The notes: generated by a model from the sequence alone, not told the origin. Numbered from the stretch's first letter, positions 49,198 to 58,068 are shown. The stretch: 64,000 nucleotides of DNA from Saccharopolyspora_D taberi (GCF_039534165.1 NZ_BAAAUX010000005.1:62001-126000); one strand, 5' to 3'. Program-made: numbers and translations.

Positions 49198-49497
49198 GTG
49201 CTGGTGGCGTTCAGCGTGGCCCCGGGGAACTCGGCCGAGGGCGTGAGCGAAGCGGTGGCGGCGGCGGTCAGGGTGGTCCGGGAGTCCGGGCTGCCGCACG
49301 AGACGACCGCGATGTTCACCACGATCGAAGGCGAGTGGGACGAGGTGATGGACGTGGTCAAGCGGGCCACGGAAGCGGTCTCCGCGCGCTCGCCCCGGAC
49401 CAGCCTGGTCCTGAAGGCCGACATCCGGCCGGGATACACCAACCAGCTGCGCGAGAAGGTCGAGCGGGTGGACGAGCACCTCTCCGAGCAGCCGTGA
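49198..49497 (+). CDS. Thiamine-binding protein (MTH1187 family)
   Basis: A 99-residue ferredoxin-like protein of the MTH1187/YkoF-like group, which binds thiamine or hydroxymethylpyrimidine. VLVAFSVAPGNSAEGVSEAV, VVRESGLPHETTAMFTTIEG and EWDEVMDVVKRA match throughout. GTG 49198 is chosen because GGAGGAGGA precedes it and homologues begin there. It is probably soluble and tetrameric. A strong hairpin follows. Confidence 0.88.
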   Translation: MLVAFSVAPGNSAEGVSEAVAAAVRVVRESGLPHETTAMFTTIEGEWDEVMDVVKRATEAVSARSPRTSLVLKADIRPGYTNQLREKVERVDEHLSEQP

Positions 49498-49502
49498 AAA
49501 AG

Positions 49503-49532
49503 GGGGCGGCACCGGTCGCCCGGTGCCGCCCC
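49503..49532. terminator. Strong bidirectional terminator
   Basis: GGGGCGGCACCGG (49503-49515) pairs perfectly with CCGGTGCCGCCCC (49520-49532). On the minus strand it is followed by CTTTTT, so it is best as terminator of the chaplin-like gene. Confidence 0.85.
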
Positions 49533-49547
49533 TCGCGCTCGCGGTGC

Positions 49548-49808
49548 TCAGCTCCCCTGCTTCGGGTGGTCCACGAGCGGAGCGTTGACGCATTCGGTGT
49601 GGCTCCCCGACAGGATCTTGACCGGGATGCCGATCAGGGCGCCGACGTCGTTGCCGCAGGCCTGGATCGGCAGCACGCTCAGGTTGTTGTCGTCCAGCAG
49701 GTTGACGCCTTCGTTGTCTGCGGAGTCGGCGAAGGCGGTGGAGCCCAGGGCGATCACGCCGAGGGCAGCGGCACCGGCGACACCGGCGACGCGGGTAGCA
49801 ATACGCAC
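49548..49808 (-). CDS. Small secreted chaplin-like protein
   Basis: An 86-residue exported peptide. The signal peptide ends GSTAFA, and the mature part is about 60 residues. It is Asn-rich and contains ADNEGVNLLDDNNLSVLPIQ, then ACGNDVGALIGIPV and HTECVNAPLVDHPKQ, i.e. two cysteines around a hydrophobic core. This resembles the small surface proteins (chaplin/rodlin-like) of mycelial actinobacteria, though the exact chaplin signature is not complete. GTG 49808 starts the signal peptide. A GAGAGGT lies upstream. A role in surface hydrophobicity is inference. Confidence 0.65.
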   Translation of the reverse strand: MRIATRVAGVAGAAALGVIALGSTAFADSADNEGVNLLDDNNLSVLPIQACGNDVGALIGIPVKILSGSHTECVNAPLVDHPKQGS

Positions 49809-50086
49809 TGTTTCGTACCTCTCGTCGAACTTCGGGCTTGGGATCCCGCGCTGGAGACCCCCGCACGGCCCGCGAGGAGATGACGATCCCTCGCGAACTC
49901 GGTCCCTGTTTCGGCGATGGGTTCCGCCGGGCCTGAGGGCTGATCGGCTCATGCCGTCCATTCGGGTGACGGTGTTCATCTCATCGTCTTGATCTTCGGT
50001 TTGCGGGCGTGTCGCGGCGTGCCGACCGTCCCGGAATTCGGGCGCCCTGCCGTCGTGCGGTGCGCGAGCCGTGTCAGGATGGAGGT

Positions 50087-51061
50087 GTGACGAGGCCCGA
50101 TCCACGCCAGAACGCAGCAATGTCCGCCGCGATGGCGGGCGCAGTCGACCTGTCGGCGCTGAAGAGCAGGGCGGACGCCGCCGGCCGCGCCGCGTCCCAG
50201 CCCGCCCCCGCCAACGGTGACGGCGGGACCGCCGGGCAGCAGAACCCCGCGGTCATCGACGTGACCGAGGCGACCTTCCAGGCCGAGGTCGTCGAACGCT
50301 CCCTGCAGGTCCCGGTGGTGGTCGACCTGTGGGCCACCTGGTGCGGTCCGTGCAAGCAGCTGTCCCCGGTGCTGGAGAAGCTGGCCGCCGAGGCGGGCGG
50401 CGCCTGGGTGCTGGCCAAGATCGACGTGGACGCCAACCCCAGGATCGCGCAGCTGTTCCAGGTGCAGTCGGTTCCCACGGTGATCGCGATCGCGGGCGGC
50501 CAGCCGGTCGAGGCGTTCGCGGGCGCCCAGCCCGAGCCGCAGATCCGGCAGTGGATCGGCGCGCTGCTGGACGCGCTGCGCGACCAGCTGCCCGGCATCC
50601 GGGCCGCCGAGCAGGGCGCCGCTGCCGCCGAGGAACCGGCCGAGGAGCCGGAGGACCCCAGGTTCACCGCGGCCGAGGACGCCCTCGAACGTGGTGACTT
50701 CGCCGCCGCCGAGGCCGCCTACCAGCAGATCCTCGACGCCGAGCCGAACAACGAGCTGGCCAAGGCCGCGCTGGTGCAGGTGCGCTTCAGCGCCCGCGCC
50801 GAGAACGCCGACCCGTCGGCGATCGAGCGCGGCGACGCCGCGCCGGAGGACGTGGACGCCCAGCTCGCGGCGGCTGACGCCGAGCTCGCGGTGCAGCGGG
50901 TCGAGGAGGCGTTCGACCGGCTGGTGCGCACGGTGAAGAACACCGGCGGCGACGAGCGCAACCGGGTCCGAGAGCACCTGGTCGAGATGTTCGACCTGTT
51001 CCCGGACGGCGACGAGCGGGTCACCGCCGCCCGCCGCAAGCTGGCCAGCGCCCTGTTCTGA
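50087..51061 (+). CDS. Thioredoxin-TPR co-chaperone (YbbN/CnoX-like)
   Basis: A 324-residue protein with a thioredoxin domain at about residues 55-165 (VVDLWATWCGPCKQLSPVLE, complete CGPC site, VPTVIAIAGGQP) followed by TPR-like helices (AEDALERGDFAAAEAAYQQ). YbbN-type proteins protect client proteins and co-operate with chaperones. Retention of CGPC suggests redox activity, unlike E. coli CnoX, which has SxxC. GTG 50087 follows CAGGAT by six bases and is probably leaderless. A long N-terminal Ala/Gln-rich segment precedes the domain. Confidence 0.9.
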   Translation: MTRPDPRQNAAMSAAMAGAVDLSALKSRADAAGRAASQPAPANGDGGTAGQQNPAVIDVTEATFQAEVVERSLQVPVVVDLWATWCGPCKQLSPVLEKLAAEAGGAWVLAKIDVDANPRIAQLFQVQSVPTVIAIAGGQPVEAFAGAQPEPQIRQWIGALLDALRDQLPGIRAAEQGAAAAEEPAEEPEDPRFTAAEDALERGDFAAAEAAYQQILDAEPNNELAKAALVQVRFSARAENADPSAIERGDAAPEDVDAQLAAADAELAVQRVEEAFDRLVRTVKNTGGDERNRVREHLVEMFDLFPDGDERVTAARRKLASALF

Positions 51062-51072
51062 TCCCGACGTCC

Positions 51073-51106
51073 AAGGGCCCCTTCCTCGCGCGAGGAAGGG
51101 GCCCTT
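51073..51106. terminator. 34-bp perfect palindromic terminator
   Basis: AAGGGCCCCTTCCTCG and its exact complement CGAGGAAGGGGCCCTT flank CG between two convergent genes. TTCC follows. Confidence 0.85.
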
Positions 51107-51128
51107 TCCGGTTCGTGCGCGAGGCCGG

Positions 51129-52595
51129 TCAGCCACCGTACCTGGCGCTGCACGGGGCGGTTCCCTCCTGGAACCCGACCCGGAACGCGTCGACCCGGGC
51201 GAAGCCGGCGGGCACCTGCTGGCCGCCGAGGTTCGCCGCGATCAGGCTGTCCTCGCCGAGCAGCGCCGAGACGCCCTCGTCGACGTCGCCGGGTGCGATC
51301 CGCACCTTGCCGACCGGGTTGCGCTGGCCGATCGGGTCCTCCACCAGCAGCCCGGTCCACGACCCGACCAGGCAGGCCGTGCGCAGGCCCGCGGCCTCGT
51401 CGTCGAGGGACATCCCGGCCGCCTTCTGGATCGACATCACGTACCGGGACGCGACCTGGGCGTAGGCGGCGAAGTCGCCGTAGGCGGGATCGGGGTTGGC
51501 GGGGTCGGGCTGCTTGCCGATCTTCTGCAACGCCGCCATGTCCACCGACACCGTGTTGGTGTCCGGGCAGTAGGAGGCAGGGGAGGTCGGCTTGGTCCCC
51601 GGGCAGGACGCGGGCTCGGTGGTGACGGTCGGCGGCTCGGCTCCGGTGTCGTGGAAGACGTCCTGGAGGCTCTGCTCCACCGCGGCGACGGTCTCGGCGG
51701 TCACCGGCAGGTCCTGCTCCTGGCCTTCCTTCCAGAACTTGAAGGCCGTGGTGCGCTGCTTGACGTCGGCGGCGTCCATCTTCGCGCAGCGCTTGGGCCC
51801 CTCGCCGAACCCGTACTGGAACGCGGTGACCCGGTCGAACGCGCTGCCGTGCGCGCCTTCCTTGGCGAAGTCGGTGCCGACGCCGTCGCGGATGTTGTTG
51901 AGCACGCCCATCACGCTGTTGAGGCCGTTGCCGGTGGAGACCTGGAAGTACTCGGAGTTCTTCTCCGCGACGTGGCGCATGTACGCGCCCGCGAAGCAGT
52001 CGGCCTGCTGCTCAAGAACGATGGTCGCGTCGTTGCCCGACACGGTGCCCGCGCGGTGCTGCACCGCGTGCCCCATCTCGTGCGCGATCACCGCGACCGC
52101 CGACATCGGCCCGAACGTGGAGTTCAGCTCCGGCAGCAGCTCGCCGCGGTCCCAGGCGATGGAGTCCTCTGTGGGGCAGTAGAAGGCGTTGACCAGGCCC
52201 TGCGTGCTCTCGCCGCAGACCTGCACGCCGGGCCCGCGCGAGTCGTAGGACATCAGCCGCTTGACCGGTTCGAACTTCCTGCCGCCGAAGGTCTCCGGGA
52301 ACGCCTTCTCCCAGTAGGCGTCGACGTCGGCGACGGCGGCCTGGGCGAGCCGGTCCATCNNNNNNNNNNNNNNNNNNNNNNNNNNNNNNNNNNNNNNNNN
52401 NNNNNNNNNNNNNNNNNTGGGCCCGTTTGTCGCGGGCAGCCCGGCCACCGAGTTGGTCTCGGAGGTGCCGGGTGTGGTCGGGGTGCCGCTGATCACCTGC
52501 GAGCACCCCGCGACCAGCGCGGTGCACGTGATCACGGCGGTGGTCATGCCGATGATGCCGCCGCGCCGCCGGTTTCCTGCCGATACCGCTACCAC
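51129..52595 (-). CDS. Neutral zinc metallopeptidase lipoprotein (YpfJ-like), interrupted by an assembly gap
   Basis: A lipoprotein of about 488 codons. The signal peptide ends in VAGC, followed by a Thr/Pro/Ser linker in which 58 unknown bases fall. The catalytic domain has VNAFYCPTEDSIAWDRGELL, the zinc site AHEMGHAVQ and LEQQADCFAGAYM, whose Glu or Asp may be the third ligand. A second region with AFDRVTAFQYGFGEGPKRC and a helical C-terminal part follows. The frame is open through the gap, but this depends on the gap length being correct. A paralogue lies at 53003-54139. Substrates of this family are unknown. Confidence 0.85.
   Translation of the reverse strand: MVAVSAGNRRRGGIIGMTTAVITCTALVAGCSQVISGTPTTPGTSETNSVAGLPATNGPXXXXXXXXXXXXXXXXXXXXMDRLAQAAVADVDAYWEKAFPETFGGRKFEPVKRLMSYDSRGPGVQVCGESTQGLVNAFYCPTEDSIAWDRGELLPELNSTFGPMSAVAVIAHEMGHAVQHRAGTVSGNDATIVLEQQADCFAGAYMRHVAEKNSEYFQVSTGNGLNSVMGVLNNIRDGVGTDFAKEGAHGSAFDRVTAFQYGFGEGPKRCAKMDAADVKQRTTAFKFWKEGQEQDLPVTAETVAAVEQSLQDVFHDTGAEPPTVTTEPASCPGTKPTSPASYCPDTNTVSVDMAALQKIGKQPDPANPDPAYGDFAAYAQVASRYVMSIQKAAGMSLDDEAAGLRTACLVGSWTGLLVEDPIGQRNPVGKVRIAPGDVDEGVSALLGEDSLIAANLGGQQVPAGFARVDAFRVGFQEGTAPCSARYGG
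52360..52417. other. Assembly gap (58 N)
   Basis: Unknown bases inside the linker region of the metallopeptidase gene. The flanks are Gly/Pro/Thr-rich coding sequence, so a GC-rich repetitive linker probably defeated the assembly. Confidence 0.99.
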
Positions 52596-52805
52596 TGTTT
52601 CCCATCCGTCCGTCGCCGCTGTCGCGTTCCCCGAACGCGTGCCTGGGAGAGCCTATCGGGTGAGGGGAGGCGCAACTGCCGATCGTCGGATTTGCCGGAG
52701 CGCGACCGGGTGTCCGCCTGTGCGGTGACCGGGCTAGCCGGTCGCGCTCGGTGCGGCCAGGTTGAGAACGCCCGACGGAACGATCACGGAACTGGAGGCA
52801 GATCG

Positions 52806-53000
52806 ATGCGACGTCTGTTCACCGCCGCCCTGCTTGGCGGCCTGGCCCTGCTCGGTGCGGCCAACGCGCACGCGCAGCAGGTCGTCACCGACCAGGAGTG
52901 CTACGACGGCGGAGGCGGGGTGGCGGTCGATCTCGCGACCCACATCGCCAAGTGCCACGGCGGCTTCTACGACGGGGCGGTGGTCGACCTCGACGGCTGA
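52806..53000 (+). CDS. Tiny secreted protein between two metallopeptidases
   Basis: A 64-residue exported peptide. Signal peptide MRRLFTAALLGGLALLGAAN ending AHA, then a mature part of about 40 residues with QECYDGGGGVAVD and AKCHGGFYDG, i.e. two cysteines and a glycine run. GGAGGCAG precedes the ATG at 52806. I do not recognise the family. It lies alone on the plus strand between two related zinc peptidase genes, so it could be their substrate, inhibitor or unrelated. Its stop is two bases from the stop of the second peptidase. Confidence 0.65.
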   Translation: MRRLFTAALLGGLALLGAANAHAQQVVTDQECYDGGGGVAVDLATHIAKCHGGFYDGAVVDLDG

Positions 53001-53002
53001 GG

Positions 53003-54139
53003 TCACCCGCAGGACTGCTCGCCGCCGAGCGCCCCGGCGCGGAACGCGGCGATCCGCTCGAACGCCGGTTGGGCGTCGAGCGGCGGATCACCAGCGGTGA
53101 GCAGGTACTCCACCGCTTCGTCGAGATCGCCCGGCGAAAGCGACGCGCTGCGGGTGTAGGCGCCGGTCAGGCAGGCCGCGCTGGTGGGCAGCCGCAGCGC
53201 GTCGCGGGCGGCTTCGGCGTGGCGCGCGGCGAGCAGGGTGACGACGGCCTGGTCGCCGATGTCGTGGTCGAGGGCGTCGAGCGCGTTCCGGTCGGTGGGC
53301 GGGGCCGGAGGCGTCCACCGGCCGCCGCGCCGGGTCACCAGATCGGCGAAGTACGCCTCGATGCTCCTGTCGCCCAACAGCTCGTACACCGGGCGGTTCG
53401 GCTCCTCCGGCGCAGCCGCCTCCAGGTCCGGCAGCTGCGTGCACCGGCCCGGCCCCTCGCGATAGCCGTCCTGGAAGGCCCCGACGCGGTCGAACGCGGT
53501 CCCGTGCGGGTCCGTCGGCTGGTCGGCGCTGATCGGATCGCGGAAGACGATGAGTGCCCGCATCGCTCCGTCGAGTGCTTCCGGTTCGAAGCGCAGGTGT
53601 TCGGACCGGCCGTCGGTGACCCACCGCAGGAACGCGCCCGCGTAGCAGTCGGCCCCAGCCTCCAGGCGGGACTGGTCGTCGGACTCGATGCGGGCCCGCT
53701 GCTGCACCGCGTGGCCGAGTTCGTGCGCCAGCACCACGGCGACCGCGGCGTCCCCGTACTTCTCGCGGAGCACCGGCAGCAGCGCGGCGCGGTCCCACGC
53801 CACCGCGTCGACGGTCGCGCAGTAATAGGCGTTGCCCTCGACGTCCTTGACATCACCGGAGCACGGCGGCGGCTTGGCCCGCTGGTCGTTGGTGTCGACG
53901 GAGAAGAAGCCGCCGTCCAGCGGGCGCCAGGGGCGGCCGAAGGTCTTGGGGAACGCCGACTCCCAGTAGGACTGAGCGTCGGTCACCACCGCGGCGGCGA
54001 GGCGGTCGGAGTCGCCCCGGTCGGTGCCGTGCACGAAGGCCGGATCCACGCCCGGCGGCGGCGCGCAGGCGGCCAGGACCGCGAGCGCCGCGGTCAGCAT
54101 CATGAGCACCGCGGTCGGGGAAGCCAGGTGTCGCCGCAC
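53003..54139 (-). CDS. Second neutral zinc metallopeptidase lipoprotein
   Basis: A 378-residue paralogue of the enzyme at 51129-52595. Lipobox LAAC near residue 25, the stretch GNAYYCATVDAVAWDRAALL, the zinc site AHELGHAVQ and the downstream LEAGADCYAGAFL and AFDRVGAFQDGYREGPGRC match it part by part. It has no long linker and a shorter C-terminus. GTG 54139 follows GAGGCT by six bases, so the start is probably leaderless. It is divergent from the glucan phosphorylase gene. Confidence 0.88.
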   Translation of the reverse strand: MRRHLASPTAVLMMLTAALAVLAACAPPPGVDPAFVHGTDRGDSDRLAAAVVTDAQSYWESAFPKTFGRPWRPLDGGFFSVDTNDQRAKPPPCSGDVKDVEGNAYYCATVDAVAWDRAALLPVLREKYGDAAVAVVLAHELGHAVQQRARIESDDQSRLEAGADCYAGAFLRWVTDGRSEHLRFEPEALDGAMRALIVFRDPISADQPTDPHGTAFDRVGAFQDGYREGPGRCTQLPDLEAAAPEEPNRPVYELLGDRSIEAYFADLVTRRGGRWTPPAPPTDRNALDALDHDIGDQAVVTLLAARHAEAARDALRLPTSAACLTGAYTRSASLSPGDLDEAVEYLLTAGDPPLDAQPAFERIAAFRAGALGGEQSCG

Positions 54140-54223
54140 GTCCCCAGCCTCGCATCGCGGGGCGATGTGATCGCGACGGCATCGCCGCACGCCCCGCCGC
54201 CTCGCGAGATATGGTCCGCTCCC

Positions 54224-56779
54224 ATGCGAGCCGTCCACCGCTTCACCGTCCGCGCCCACCTCCCGGAGGCGTTGTCCGCGCTGGGCACCCTGGCCACCAA
54301 CCTCCGCTGGACGTGGCATCCGCCGACGCAGGACCTGTTCGCGTCGGTCGACCCGGAGGTGTGGGCGGCGGTCGGCGGCGACCCGCTGCGGCTGCTGGCC
54401 GAGGTCCCGGCCGGGCGGTTGAGCAGGCTCGCAAAGGACGAGGACTTCCTGGCCCGCACCCGCGCGGTCGACGACGACCTGCGCCGCTACCTGACGGTGC
54501 CGCGCTGGTACCAGCAGCGGCAGGACGAGGGCGGGCTGCTGCCCGCCTCGGTGGCGTACTTCTCGATGGAGTTCGGGGTCACCGAGGCGCTGCCGAACTA
54601 CTCGGGCGGTCTGGGCGTGCTCGCGGGCGACCACCTGAAGTCGGCCTCCGACCTCGGGGTGCCGATGATCGGCGTCGGCCTGCTGTACCGGTCCGGCTAC
54701 TTCCGGCAGGCGCTGTCGAGCGAGGGCTGGCAGGTGGAGCACTACCCGGTGCTCGACCCGCGCGGCCTGCCGCTGGAGATGCTGACCGAGCCGTCCGGCG
54801 AGCCGCTGCTGGTCCGGGTCGGGATGCCCGCGGGCCGCACGCTGCGCGCGCGGATCTGGAAAGCGCAGGTCGGCCGGGTACCGCTGCTGCTGCTCGACAC
54901 GGACCTGCCGGACAACGACGACGACCTGCGCGGCACCACCGACCGCCTGTACGGAGGCGACGCCGACCACCGCATCCGCCAGGAGATCCTGGCCGGGGTC
55001 GGCGGCATGCGCGCGGTCCGCGCCTACTGCGCGCTGACCGGGCACCCGCAGCCGGAGGTGTTCCACACCAACGAAGGCCACGCCGGGTTCCTCGGGCTGG
55101 AGCGCATCCGCGAGCTGCACCAGGACCACGGGCTGCAGTTCGACGAGGCGGTGGTCGCGGTCCGCGCGGGCACGGTGTTCACCACCCACACCCCGGTGCC
55201 CGCCGGTATCGACCGGTTCCCGGTGGACCTGGTGCGCCACTACTTCGGGGAAGGAACGGCCCGCGACCTGGTGCCAGGGGTGCCGACCAACCGGGTCCTC
55301 GCGCTGGGGGCCGAGGACAACCCCGGCATGTTCAACATGGCGCACATGGGACTGCGGCTGGCGCAGCGCGCCAACGGCGTCTCGGAGCTGCACGGCGGGG
55401 TCAGCCGGAAGATGTTCCGCGGCCTGTGGCCGGGGTTCGGCACCGAGGAGATCCCGATCGGCTCGGTCACCAACGGCGTGCACGGCCCGACCTGGTCGGC
55501 CCGCGAACTGGGCAAGCTGCTCGGCGAGTCCGAAATGGACAGCGGTGCCGGGCTGCGCGGGATGGAGCCGGTCAGCGACTCGCTGCTGTGGGAGCTGCGC
55601 TGCTCGCTGCGGCAGCGGCTGGTCGACGAGGTCCGCCGCCGCCTGCGCCACGCCTGGCGGCAGCGCGGCGCCTCGGACCTGGAACTGGGCTGGTGCGACT
55701 CGGTCTTCGACCCCGACGTGCTCACGATCGGTTTCGCCCGCCGCGTCCCCACCTACAAGCGGGTGACGCTGATGCTGCGCGACACCGAGCGGCTGCGCGC
55801 CCTGCTGCTCGACGCGGAACGCCCGGTGCAGGTCGTGGTCGCGGGCAAGTCCCACCCGGCCGACGAGGGCGGGAAGGTGATGATCCAGAAGATCGTCCAG
55901 TTCGCCGACCAGGCCGACGTGCGCCACCGCATCGTCTTCCTGCCGGACTACGACATGTCGCTGGCCCGGTACCTGGTGTCGGGCTGCGACGTGTGGCTGA
56001 ACAACCCGGTCCGCCCGCTGGAGGCGTGCGGCACGTCGGGCATGAAGGCAGCGCTCAACGGCGGCCTGAACCTGTCGGTCCGCGACGGCTGGTGGGACGA
56101 GATGTTCGACGGCCACAACGGCTGGGCGATCCCGAACGCGGACGGGGTCACCGACCCGAACCGGCGCGACGACCTGGAGGCCGCGGCGCTGTACGAGCTG
56201 ATCTCCACGCAGGTCGCGCCGACGTTCTACGAGCGCAACACAGATGGTGTCCCGGGCAAGTGGATGTCGATGGTCCGCCACACCCTCGCGACGCTCGGCC
56301 CGCGCGTGCAGTCCTCGCGCATGGTCCGCGAGTACGTCGACCACCACTACGCGCCCGCGGCCCGCTCGGCCAAGGCGGTGGCGACCGCGGACTACCAGGG
56401 GGCGAAGGAGATCGCCGACTACCGGGCGCGGCTGTCCGCGGCCTGGACCTGGGTGAAGATCAGCGACACCGAGATGTCGGTCCAGGGCGGGGGGACTCCG
56501 CTGCTGGGCGGGCAGGTCGTGGTCCGCGCGCAGGTGGACCTGGCCGGGCTCGATCCGTCCGATGTGGACGTCGAGGTGGTGGTGGGCCGGGTCGACGACT
56601 CCGACGTGCTGCACGACTTCGTCCGCGAGTCGATGCACCCGACCGAGGCGGGCGGCTACGAGGCGACCGTGACGCTGCCGCACGCCGGACCGGCCGGGTA
56701 CACCGTCCGCGTGCTGCCCAAGCACCCGCTGCTGTCCGGCCCGGCGGAGCTGGGCAAGGTCGTGCTCGCGACTTCCTGA
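54224..56779 (+). CDS. glgP: Alpha-glucan (glycogen/maltodextrin) phosphorylase
   Basis: An 851-residue phosphorylase releasing glucose-1-phosphate from alpha-1,4-glucans. An N-terminal DUF3417 segment (LRWTWHPPTQDLFASVDPEV) precedes the catalytic part, as in the actinobacterial and thermophile type. The PLP site is in EACGTSGMKAALNGG (Lys), and YFSMEFGVTEALPNYSGGLG, VFHTNEGHAGFLGLERI and FARRVPTYKR are family motifs. The C-terminal 100 residues form an extra beta domain. TATGGT (54210-54215) lies eight bases before the ATG, a leaderless start. It stands alone, without glgX or glgC neighbours. Confidence 0.94.
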   Translation: MRAVHRFTVRAHLPEALSALGTLATNLRWTWHPPTQDLFASVDPEVWAAVGGDPLRLLAEVPAGRLSRLAKDEDFLARTRAVDDDLRRYLTVPRWYQQRQDEGGLLPASVAYFSMEFGVTEALPNYSGGLGVLAGDHLKSASDLGVPMIGVGLLYRSGYFRQALSSEGWQVEHYPVLDPRGLPLEMLTEPSGEPLLVRVGMPAGRTLRARIWKAQVGRVPLLLLDTDLPDNDDDLRGTTDRLYGGDADHRIRQEILAGVGGMRAVRAYCALTGHPQPEVFHTNEGHAGFLGLERIRELHQDHGLQFDEAVVAVRAGTVFTTHTPVPAGIDRFPVDLVRHYFGEGTARDLVPGVPTNRVLALGAEDNPGMFNMAHMGLRLAQRANGVSELHGGVSRKMFRGLWPGFGTEEIPIGSVTNGVHGPTWSARELGKLLGESEMDSGAGLRGMEPVSDSLLWELRCSLRQRLVDEVRRRLRHAWRQRGASDLELGWCDSVFDPDVLTIGFARRVPTYKRVTLMLRDTERLRALLLDAERPVQVVVAGKSHPADEGGKVMIQKIVQFADQADVRHRIVFLPDYDMSLARYLVSGCDVWLNNPVRPLEACGTSGMKAALNGGLNLSVRDGWWDEMFDGHNGWAIPNADGVTDPNRRDDLEAAALYELISTQVAPTFYERNTDGVPGKWMSMVRHTLATLGPRVQSSRMVREYVDHHYAPAARSAKAVATADYQGAKEIADYRARLSAAWTWVKISDTEMSVQGGGTPLLGGQVVVRAQVDLAGLDPSDVDVEVVVGRVDDSDVLHDFVRESMHPTEAGGYEATVTLPHAGPAGYTVRVLPKHPLLSGPAELGKVVLATS

Positions 56780-56804
56780 GGCTTCGCGGGCGGGGCGGTC
56801 GTCG

Positions 56805-56920
56805 CGGCTGCGGGAGCGGTCGCGGGTGCGTCGGTCGCGGGTGTCTCAGCGGTCGCGGGTGCGTCAGTGGTCGCTGGTGTGGCGGTCCCGGGTGCCTCAG
56901 CGGTCGCGGGTGCGGCGGAA
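56805..56920. repeat. Short GC-rich tandem repeats after glgP
   Basis: Copies of GCGGTCGCGGGTGCGTCA and variants, 15-18 bases each, about six in a row. The repeats start 25 bases after the glgP stop. No gene is seen from 56780 to 57067. Confidence 0.65.
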
Positions 56921-56948
56921 GTGGCCGTTTAGCAACTCGATCTTGGGT

Positions 56949-56964
56949 TGTTTCACGCGAAACT
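56949..56964. promoter_or_regulatory. parS-like site
   Basis: TGTTTCACGCGAAACT matches the bacterial parS consensus TGTTTCACGTGAAACA at 14 of 16 positions, and the 14-bp core at 13. It lies in intergenic DNA. ParB binding and spreading would be expected only near the origin. Confidence 0.45.
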
Positions 56965-57067
56965 TTGTCACGCCCGGTGGGCGTGCGGACGCGGCTTCGG
57001 TGTCGTGCGGTGCGGCTTTGATCATCCACGTTTGCAGGCTGACCGATACGCCCCCGAAGGCCAGCCC

Positions 57068-57750
57068 TCACAACAGCAGCAGGGTGATCCCGCCGATGGC
57101 CGAGCCGCCGAGCAGCGGGAACAGCGCGAGCACGGCGCCGAGGCCGAGGCTGATGCCAAGCACCGTGCGGCGCACGTCGCGTCCGGCGCAGGTCCCGGCG
57201 GCGAAGTTGCCGACGATCCCGGCGAGCCCGTAGCCCAGCAGCAGAACACCGGTCAGTCCAGTGTGGACACTCGAAAGGTGCTGGAGCACAGGGCTGACGA
57301 AGGTGTAGGCGGCGAAGTGGCCCGTGACGAGGAGGAAGGTGGCGACCGCGCCGGCCACCACCGCGCCGTGGCGCAGCTGCCGGGCGAGTTGGCGGGGGCG
57401 GACGGGTTCGCCGGCGGGCAGTGCGGGCAACAGCACCACCAGGGCGACCAGGACCCGCGCCGCCAGCAGAACGGTGAAGTCCGGGGTCAGCACGGAGACC
57501 AGGCTGGCCAGCGTCATCAGCGCCATCAGGCTCACCAGGAGGACGCGCCGATCAAGCTTGCCGACGGCGACCGGGATCACCGGCGCGGCGATCGCGGCGA
57601 CGATGCCCGGCACGGTCACCAGCAGTCCGGTCCTGCCCGCCGAGGTCCCCAGCTGTTCGCTGATCGGGGTCAGCAGGCCGACCGGCAGTTGTTCGGCGGT
57701 CACCATGGAGAAGATCCCGACCGCCACCGCGACAACGCCGAACCAGCCCT
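57068..57750 (-). pseudogene. Truncated MFS transporter gene
   Basis: The readable frame starts with GWFGVVAVAVGIFSMVTAEQ and LPVGLLTPISEQLGTS, the N-terminus of a sugar-efflux-like MFS protein. At VLLAARVLVALVVLLPALPA about 80-100 residues are missing: helix 4 runs directly into the end of helix 6. The second half stops early at GGITLLLL, some 60 residues short. Internal deletion plus truncation make it non-functional. It lies next to an HxlR remnant on the other strand, the usual partner arrangement. Confidence 0.7.
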
Positions 57751-57828
57751 TCCGCGACGTACTTCCCGCGGCGGTGATTGGCGGGTACGACTACAACGCG
57801 GCGTTCTGCCCGCGCTACACACACGCGG

Positions 57829-57975
57829 CTGAGCGTCGTACGCACGGTCATCCCCGAGTCGCCGGTGCGGATCGAGTACCACCTCAGCGACAAGGGCCGT
57901 GACCTGGAGCGAGCGGTTCGTGCGCTCAACGACTGGGCCGACCACTGGCTCGCCGCCGACCCCAGCAAGACGTAG
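57829..57975 (+). pseudogene. HxlR-type regulator remnant (C-terminal end)
   Basis: The frame reads VVRTVIPESPVRIEYHLSDK and then GRDLERAVRALNDWADHWLA, the wing and last helix of an HxlR winged-helix regulator (normally RTVYPEVPPRVEYSLT). The first two thirds, including the recognition helix, are absent. Together with the MFS remnant this is a collapsed efflux/regulator pair. Confidence 0.65.
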
Positions 57976-58068
57976 TTGCGAGCGCCCGGGATCGGCCGGG
58001 CACGCGAGGGCCCGGGGTTTGGCCACGCAAGGCGCCCGGGTTTGGCCACACGAGCGCCCGGTTTCGGT

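Noticed and set aside
53003..56725. A very long minus-strand open frame covering the whole phosphorylase gene as one protein
   Set aside because: It is the antisense shadow of glgP joined to the real metallopeptidase frame. High GC keeps antisense frames open. Only the part from 54139 down is a gene.
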